Of a stretch of 7,080 nucleotides of DNA, positions 1-6,900 are shown piece by piece. The position numbers were made by a program, and so were the translations under genes. The notes beneath the pieces are model-generated. The model saw nothing but the letters and a program-made list of their open reading frames with translations. It had not been told where the DNA came from and made no database searches. The DNA is from Candidatus Sodaliphilus limicaballi (GTDB lineage: Bacteria > Bacteroidota > Bacteroidia > Bacteroidales > Muribaculaceae): NCBI GenBank assembly GCA_018065815.1, contig JAGHSP010000400.1:1-7080 (forward strand), in the 5' to 3' direction. The stretch's first letter is position 1, and every line of letters begins with the position of its first letter.

Positions 1-72
1 CTGTGGGAGTTGAAAATTTTCTTGCGGGTAGTGTGAAAAAAATCTGAAGTAACCACACCCCCTCTTCACACA

Positions 73-252
73 ATCTCCCACAGAGACACAGAGGCCACAG
101 AGATTTTTTAAGACATAAGATTCTAATTATTTTAACTTCTTTCAGTAAAAACCAATCTCTGCGGACACTGTGGGAGATAATAAAATTTATTCTAATTTCG
201 GATAATTTCTTTCAGTAGAAAATCTCCGTGGGCTCTGTGCCTCTGTGGGAGT
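73..252. repeat. Inverted repeat pair with an internal competing arm, unit 1
   Basis: The left arm 73-109 (ctcccacagagacacagagg then ccacagagatttttt) is complementary to 219-252 (aaatctccgtgggctctgtg then cctctgtgggag) with few mismatches. A shorter inner arm at 155-178 (atctctg...ctgtgggaga) is also complementary to the left arm, so two alternative hairpins are possible. Confidence 0.8.
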
Positions 253-314
253 TGAAAATTTTCTTGCGGGTAATGTGAAAAAAATCTGAAGTAAGCACCC
301 CCCCTCTTCTCACG

Positions 315-484
315 ATCTCCCACAGAGACACAGAGGCCACAGAGATTTTTTAAGACATAAGATTCTAATTATTTTAATTTCTTTCAGTAAAAACCAATCT
401 CTGTGGGAGATATAAAATTTCTTTTAATTTCGGATAATTTCTTTCAGTAAAAAATCTCCGTGGGCTCTGTGGCCTCTGTGGGAG
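315..484. repeat. Inverted repeat pair with an internal competing arm, unit 2
   Basis: The left arm 315-350 pairs with 451-484 and alternatively with an inner arm near 396-411 (atctctgtgggagat). The layout is the same as in unit 1, and the right arm here carries the fuller ctctgtggcctctgtggg word. Conservation in both units suggests that the folded form, or the repeat's spread, matters. Confidence 0.8.
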
Positions 485-551
485 TTGAAAATTTTCTTGC
501 GGGTAATGTAAAAAAATCTGAAAAAAGTAGTGAAATTTCCAATAAAAGTAG

Positions 552-559
552 TACCTTTG
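552..559 (+). promoter_or_regulatory. Candidate -7 promoter box (TACCTTTG)
   Basis: TACCTTTG fits TAnnTTTG exactly. The expected -33 position (about 529-532) reads AGTG, a poor match to TTTG, so the promoter is plausible but weak. It would start an RNA near 565, at the beginning of the unique block that ends in a terminator-like hairpin. Confidence 0.4.
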
Positions 560-565
560 TCGCTG

Positions 566-787
566 AATTACAGATTTATGCTTAAATTCTGCTGTTGAGA
601 ATGATTGGGTGACATTTTGGTGAGCCGTGGAATGAACAAGCCCCCCAGATAGACACTGCTGATCTCCCCCGACTCGAATAGGGCATGAGTCACCGCTTTT
701 ATGGATAGGACTAAACGTAGAAACAAGACAACGTGCAGCGAGGGAAGCCCATAGCCTCCCCCGGTGGCTTTGTCTGTTTTTTGTTGC
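566..787 (+). ncRNA. Candidate small noncoding RNA, about 220 nt, family not established
   Basis: This is the only non-repeat sequence before the gene. It is bounded by a TAnnTTTG box upstream and a hairpin plus T-run downstream. It has no plausible plus-strand protein, is richer in G and C than its flanks, and has several possible helices: ggtgac 609-614 region with gtcacc near 688-693, gactc/gagtc around 670-690, and acaagcc near 636 with ggctttgt near 766. Length and layout resemble those of 6S-type or Bacteroidales-1-type RNAs, but I could not match conserved sequence, so the family is left open. A degenerate repeat is the alternative. Confidence 0.35.
721..786 (+). terminator. Candidate rho-independent terminator
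   Basis: AAACAAGACA at 721-730 pairs with TGTCTGTTT at 771-779 with one bulged A, and AAGCC near 745 pairs with GGCTT at 766-770 inside it. The descending arm runs into a T-rich stretch (TTTTTTGTTG, ending near 786). An internal bulge of about 14 nt makes it imperfect. It would end the candidate RNA before the large gene's promoter. Confidence 0.4.
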
Positions 788-797
788 CCCTAACAAA

Positions 798-845
798 CCA
801 CAGATTAAACAGATTAAACAGATTTTTTATCAGCGTGATCTGTAG
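798..845. repeat. Short Bacteroidales-type interspersed repeat with acagatt units
   Basis: acagatt occurs three times at 9-bp spacing (from 800, 809 and 818), followed by a T-run and atctgtag at 838-845, which is the inverted partner of ccacagat at 798-805 (7 of 8 positions). Repeats of this 'ccacagattaaacagatt' form are familiar between genes in Bacteroidales; that is recall, not a search. Confidence 0.65.
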
Positions 846-847
846 TT

Positions 848-878
848 ATTGGGCAAAAGAATATTTATTCTAATTTTG
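848..878 (+). promoter_or_regulatory. Candidate Bacteroidota sigma-ABfr promoter of the large gene
   Basis: TAATTTTG at 871-878 is an exact match to the TAnnTTTG -7 box, with ATTG at 848-851 (consensus TTTG) 19 bp upstream, the normal spacing. Transcription would start near 883-886, leaving a leader of roughly 58 nt. The -7 box lies inside a copy of a repeat-derived sequence (866-894). Confidence 0.6.
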
Positions 879-894
879 GGTAATTTCTTTCAGT
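866..894 (+). repeat. Detached copy of the array's 'taattt..ggataatttctttcagt' segment
   Basis: The sequence tattctaattttgggtaa then tttctttcagt matches 188-216 in array unit 1 with only two or three substitutions. The same ttctttcagt core occurs at 137-146, 207-216, 379-388, 439-448 and here at 885-894. One substitution converts TAATTTCG in the array to TAATTTTG here, completing a promoter -7 box. Confidence 0.75.
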
Positions 895-942
895 TGCAAA
901 AAAATAAATAAAAATAAATTAATAACTAAAAACAAAACATTT
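895..942 (+). promoter_or_regulatory. A-rich untranslated leader without Shine-Dalgarno
   Basis: The 48 bases before the ATG are almost all A and T (runs such as aaaaaaataaataaaaataa), with no GGAGG-like site. Unstructured A-rich leaders drive translation in Bacteroidota, which agrees with the chosen start. Confidence 0.6.
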
Positions 943-996
943 ATGAAAAAATTACTAACTTTTCTAATGTTCTTCCTGCTAGCCACGGCCATGGCC
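943..996 (+). other. Signal peptide (Sec, signal peptidase I type)
   Basis: Residues 1-18 have a short Lys-Lys n-region, a hydrophobic core (LLTFLMFFLLA) and a cleavage site TAMA|Q that fits the small-x-small rule. There is no lipobox Cys, so a lipoprotein is unlikely. Export to the periplasm is expected, and the C-terminal tail suggests onward passage across the outer membrane. Confidence 0.9.
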
Positions 997-3900
997 CAAA
1001 TGCAGGCAGAAACGAAGACAGTCACGTACACTGTGACATCAACAAGCAGTGTGACAGTATCTGGAACACCTCCATCAACTACTGACCCTGCCTATTCTTC
1101 AACTTACACAACGGCAAAGCAATTAACAAATGGCAACTCTATGCAATTAACTTTGTATGGTTTTTCTGATAAAAAAATCACAGGCATAACTTTGTCAATG
1201 AGATCTAATTCTAGTGGTGGGGCAGGCTATTTTAGCATGAAAGCAGGCAGCACGACTTTAGCGTCAATTGGAAGTACAAGTTCTGGGGTGAAGTTTAACG
1301 ATGCAGAATGGAATGGTAGTTGGTCCACTTCGTATACCGACGTTACTCCGCAAATGACCAATAATTCATATGTTATACAACAAGCAGAAAATGTTGTGAT
1401 TTTAATTGGAGCAACGGCAAATTCGTTGTACTGTCAGTCTTTTACTATTGCATATGAGGAAGGCGGTTCTGCACCTAGTTACAATGTTAATGTAGCAAGT
1501 GGTATAGTTGGTGGTACTGTAACTGCAAGTCCCACTTCGGCAAAGGAGGGTGATAAGGTTACATTGACAGCAACACCAGCTACTGGTTATGAATTCGGTT
1601 CTTGGAACATCACTCCTTCCACAGTGGAAGTTAATGCCAACAACCAGTTCACAATGCCCGCTGCTAACGTTAACGTCTCAGCGACATTTAACGAGAAAAC
1701 CAAATATACTGTTACTCTTAGTGATGACAATACCCAGTTGACCGAGTCTGTTGCTGGTGAAGGTGTAACTTTGCCCACACGCAATAAAATTGGTGATTGG
1801 TCTTTTGTTGGTTGGTCTGTAACCAATGTGGCTGTTGAAACATCAACAAAGCCGACAACTATCCCAGCGGGAAACTATACGCCCACTGAAAACATTACAC
1901 TATATCCTGTTTATAGCAAGTCGGAAGGAACAAGTGGTACAACAACTGCTAATGTAAATATTTCAGACTATGCTACTGCACATAGTTGGCAAGGTAGTGG
2001 TGCTGTTGCATACACAAGCATCGCAGTTGATGATAATATAACTGTTTCAACAACTGGCACAGGCAATAACGGTAAATACTATTCCGATTGGCGCCTCTAC
2101 CAATCGGGTAATGGTAACGCTATCGTTACAGCTAAAGATGGTCTTGAAATCAAGAATGTGACATTTGTGTTCACAGTTTCAAACACTGGTGCATTAAAAT
2201 ACAACGGCAATAATGTTACTAGTGGCAGCAAGGTTGATGTAAATGAAAACTCTGCTACATTTACCGTGGGTAATAGTGGTTCTGCCACAAATGGCCAAGT
2301 AAGGGTTACAGCAATCTCGGTTGAATATGCTGGTGGTGGAAGTACAACATATATTACTACTCCTCCCACTCCTAGCGAGAAGACGCTTATCGGTATTGAA
2401 GTGAGCGGTGATGCTGAAGAACTCTGGGTAGGTGACGAATTCAACCACAATGGTATCACTGTCACTGCAACTTGGGCAGACGATTATGATAACGAAACAA
2501 CCACTATAGTTACAGACGAGTGTGAATATACTGGCTATGACATGACTAAGTCAGATGTTCAAACCGTGACTGTGACATATCAAGGCGAATCAACCACGTA
2601 TGAAGTGATTGTTAACACTATTGCTAATACAGAAGCAACAGCTTATACTGTTGCAAAAGCAAAAGAACTTATCAATGCTGGTAAGGGTTTGAATGTTGAG
2701 GTTTATGTCAAGGGTACTGTAGTGAGCATTCCAACCCCATGGAGTGATCAATACAACAACATAACTTACAACATCTCAGATGACGGCAAGGCTGAAAGTC
2801 AACAATTCCAATTATATCGTTGTTCAACCAACGGTGCAAACGAAGGCGATGATGTTATTGCAAAAGGTAAACTCAAGAAACATAATGAAACCTATGAGTT
2901 TGACGCTGCTAACGTCATCGTTAAGCACGACAAGGTTGCTACCCTCTCTATCGCTGACATCACAGTGGCTAAAGGCGAAGACATCAATCCCGTTGTCACT
3001 ACAAATGTCACTGGCGAATATCTGATTGAATATGTATCTAACAACGAAGACGTAGTTATCGCTGTCGACGATGAGTTGGCTACAGGCTATGAGACTGGTA
3101 CTGCAACAATCACCGCTACCCTCGTTGCCGATGGTTACAAGGACGCTGAGACTACATTCAAGGTTACTGTTGTAAATCCTGTAACCAAGTATGCTATCAC
3201 TGTTGCTCCGATGGAGAATGGTACTGTAACCGCAAGCGTGGCTGAGGCTGCTGCTGGCGACGTGGTGACTCTCACCGTTACTCCTGCTACAGGTTATGAG
3301 CTTGACGCTCTCACCGTAACTGGTGCAAGTGGCGAGGTAAACGTTGCCGACGGCAAGTTCACCATGCCCGCCGAGGCAGTGACCGTTTCTGCTACATTTG
3401 TTGAGAAGGCTAAATACACTGTAACTATCGAGACTCCCGAGAACGGTACACTCGTGGTTAAGGACGGCGAGACTGCTCTCGAAAGCGGTGCTCAGGTTTA
3501 TAAGGGTACAACGCTTACTATCGAATGTACTCCCGCTGCTGGTTACCAATATAAAAACTGGCAGTATAAAGAAGGTGAAAAGAATTGGGCAACCAGGACT
3601 ACTGGCATGACTTATGAAGTCAAAGACAACGTGTCAATTCGCGCCAACTTTGAGGTTATTCCCACCTACACCATTGCATGGTATGAGGATGGTATCGAAA
3701 TGCAGAAAGATGTTAATAAGCTTGACGGCGAAGCTGTAACAGCTTATGAGGTGCAAAGTGAAATCAACGGCAAGAAATTCGTTGGCAAATGGATGAAGAA
3801 TGTTGAGATCATCGAGCCACAGGACGAAGTTCCCGCCTATGTAGATGCACCCACAACTGCTAATGCAACCACTGCCGGTAACTACTATGCAGTCTATGCA

Positions 3901-6900
3901 ACCGAAACAGGTGGTCAAGGCGGCACAGGAACAACCGATGTGCTTAACTTAAACACCACTGGAGTGACAAAAGGTTCTTCTACTTATACTGACTGGAGTG
4001 GAAAAACTGCAACTTCTACTGCCGTATATGCAGGCAACAGTGCAGGCGGCAGCAATTCAATCCAGCTTCGCTCTAAAAATAGTAATTCAGGTGTTGTGAC
4101 CACAACCTCTGGCGGCAACGCTACTAAGGTTGCTGTTGAATGGAATAGCGAAACGTTGGACGGTCGCACGCTGAATGTATATGGTAGCACCTCTGCCTAT
4201 ACAAATGCGTCAGACTTATACTCAGATGAAACGCAAGGCACTTTGATTGGTACTATTGTTAAGGGTACATCTACTGAACTTGATATTACAGGGAACTATC
4301 CTTACATTGGTTTACGTTCGGCTGCAGACGCAATGTACCTCAGCAGTATCTCTATCACCTACGGCGGTGGCGGTGGTTCTGTAACTTATAGCGGTTACAC
4401 TACTCGTCCTGCCAATACTGTGAAGGTTGAGTCTATCGAGCTGAGCAACAAGACCACTGAGTTCTATGTGGATGATGAGTTTGTGAAAGCAACCGTTACT
4501 GCTCACCTTGACGACAACACTACTAAGGATGTGACCAATGTTGCTACATTCACAGGTTATGACATGACACAGGTTGGCACACAAACTGTCACTGTCACCT
4601 ATCTCGACAAGACTGCAACTTACGACATCGAGGTTAAGCCTCAGGTATCAACTCCCGTGTTCAACCTTGAGCCCGGCACCTACGAAGGCACAAGCAAGAA
4701 GGTGGGTATCTCTTGCGAAACAACCGGAGCAAAGATTTACTACACAATGACCCCCGGCGTTGCCGAGCCTACACTTTACACCAAGCAGATTGATGTAACA
4801 GGCGAGACCACAATCGTTGCTTATGCAATGGTGGGTGATGGCAGTGGCAAGCGCACCAGCGAGAGCGCAACTGCCGAATACAAACTGGTAAGCGTGTTTG
4901 CTCCCGCAATCAGTCCCGAGACCAAGACTTCTAACGAACCTGTTGCTGTCACCATCACTCAAAACAGCAATCTCACAGGCGCTAAGACTTATGTCAAGAT
5001 CAACAATGGCGAAGCACAGCTTTACAAAAATGCGTTTGTAGTTACTTCGACAAGCACTGTAGAGGCTTACACCGTAGCTGGCGAGAACGAGAGCGACCAC
5101 GTGAGCGAGACCTACACAATCACCGCAGCTCCCACTCCTGGTGGCGAACCCATCACTGCAACAATTGTATGGGCTCCAACATCGCAACCCTCGGGTGTGA
5201 ATTCTGGTTCTGCAATCAACAGTTATGATCTCCTGTGCAAGGTTACTTCAGAAGGTGCGGATTACTATGATGCTAGCAGAAAAGACGAATTGGTTCTTAC
5301 AGAAATTTTAGCAGCTAACTATACTAAGTATCAAGCTCTTCGTGTAGGTTCAAGTGGACACGGAGGTACAATTACGCTTCCCATCACTCCTGCAATCAAT
5401 GTACAGTCGATTACATTCAATGCTGCTCTTTATGCTGGACAAACAAACACCGAAACAATGACTGTTGCTGTGAATGGCAATCCTGTGGCCACAAAGACCA
5501 TTACAACTAGCGTTGATAAGGGATTTAACGGTTTCACAATCCAAATGGATGGTACAACAACATTGAACACAATCACGTTCTCATCTTCTAACTACACTTA
5601 CTTGCGTGATGTTACTATCGTTGGTACAACCGCAACTCCTGTTCCTGCAACTGGTGACTTCAAGTTGGTTACAAGTACCGATGACTTGGTAGCAGGTCGT
5701 GAATACATCGTGGTTTCTAAGCCTGGTGATGCAATTTACGGCTTGAGCATTGACAACGCCGACGCTCATGGCGTGGGTAGCGATGGAGAAGCCAAGACAA
5801 CCAAGAACTGGCGTCGTGCTGAGACTGGCGTAACACTGAGCGAGAACTTCTACACTGCAAACCTTGACGAGGGCAGCAAGGTATCAGTTCTCACACTCGG
5901 CGGCAACAAGGAAACTAACGAATGGCGTTTCAACTCGGCAAACGGTTACCTCGTTAAGGGTGCAACAACCTCTGCCGAGACTTATCTGCCCCTGTTGCTC
6001 ACTGCTGATAACAGCGCAAAATTCAGCGTGAACGTTCGCTTTGACAATGTGGCTGAGCTGCACTTCAATGGAGCTGATAGTGATCGTCGCATCAAGTGGT
6101 TCAGCAACCCCTCAGAGGGCGTTGACTACCCCCGCTTCGGTAACTATTCAAATGACAACAAGAACTACAGCGAGGTTTACCTCTACTGGCGTGAGGCTCA
6201 AAACGAGGTTACCCTGGGCGAACTCGAGGCTAACGGTATCGAGGACAACGACAAGGTTTACACCATCACAGATGACTTGGTAGTATTTAAAGTAGTTGGA
6301 AATACCGCTTGGGCTCACGATATGGCTAAGTCTTATGCTTACCGCGAGAACACCTATGATGCAACATGGTATGGCGGTTATAATGCCGACTCTTACACTC
6401 AGCACAACTGGGTTATGCTCACATTCCCCGAAGGTACCGATATGAATAATACGGTTGAAAACCAACAGCTGAGCAATGTGAAGGGTACTTACCACGGTCA
6501 CAAGGGCGTCAGCCACGAGATCGTTGTATCTAGCTTTGATAAAGCTGCTATTGAAGAAGAAAACAGCGTGATAGCTAACACCTACAACATGGCAAGCTTC
6601 TGGGACGACAACACTTATGACTATGTAACTGTTTTGGGCAAGAACTTCTTCTTCATGAATCCCAAGATTGAGGAGGTTTGCCACATCACCGAGGCTGTGT
6701 GGAACGGCACTGGTTTTGTGGTTCCTGCTAACCAGACTGTTGAAGAAGTTCATCTCAACTCTGGCGACCTCAAGGGTGGCGTGAAAGTCAACTGGGCATA
6801 CAATGACGGAGGCGCACCTGCCAAGATCGGTGCAGACCGCTATACCTTCCTTGCTGTTGTAACCAAGAATGCTTCGGCTCACGCAGCTGGTGGTGCTGGC

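Larger units (their letters stand above)
1..527. repeat. Noncoding tandem repeat array, two units of about 242 and 233 bp plus a partial third
   Basis: Units start at 1, 243 and 476 with the same opening (ctgtgggagttgaaaatttt, then cttgcgggta). Unit 1 runs to 242 and unit 2 to 475; the third stops near 527 after the opening segment. Units differ by small substitutions, a short insertion in unit 1 around 161-170 and a C-run of 5 versus 7. Each unit also contains two copies of ttctttcagt followed by an atctcyg-type word. The array begins at the window edge, so more copies may lie upstream. No coding frame is supported; the weak minus-strand frame crossing it has no recognisable protein. Confidence 0.9.

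Noticed and set aside
298..304. C-homopolymer (7 C versus 5 C in the other unit) as a phase-variation switch
   Set aside because: It lies in noncoding repeat DNA, far from a promoter or reading frame, so slippage has no evident effect.
1..527. CRISPR array
   Set aside because: Units are about 235-242 bp and directly abutting, with no short repeat/unique spacer alternation and no cas genes.
660..700. tRNA-like TTCGAGTC sequence on the minus strand
   Set aside because: A T-loop-like word is present, but no acceptor, D or anticodon stems can be arranged around it.
374..796. Minus-strand open frame of 140 codons
   Set aside because: It crosses the repeat array and the candidate RNA block, its translation is low in recognisable structure, it repeats a segment where the DNA repeats, and it has no promoter or leader of its own.
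1702..1920. Internalin-type invasion protein
   Set aside because: Only the InlB-type B-repeat-like modules are present; there are no leucine-rich repeats, and this module is common in unrelated surface proteins.
2824..3549. Minus-strand open frame of 241 codons inside the large gene
   Set aside because: It is fully antisense to strong domain-coding sequence (OB-fold, Big_2, bacterial repeats), and its Ser/Cys/Val-rich translation is what Thr/Val/Asn codons give on the opposite strand.
4654..4881. Beta-hexosaminidase/chitobiase enzyme
   Set aside because: Only the small accessory C-terminal-type domain is seen; no glycoside hydrolase family 20 catalytic domain or its Asp-Glu pair is visible.
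6148..6882. Minus-strand open frame of 244 codons inside the large gene
   Set aside because: It is antisense to the C-terminal modules, with no domain recognised and no promoter; the long length follows from few plus-strand codons that give stops in this antisense frame.
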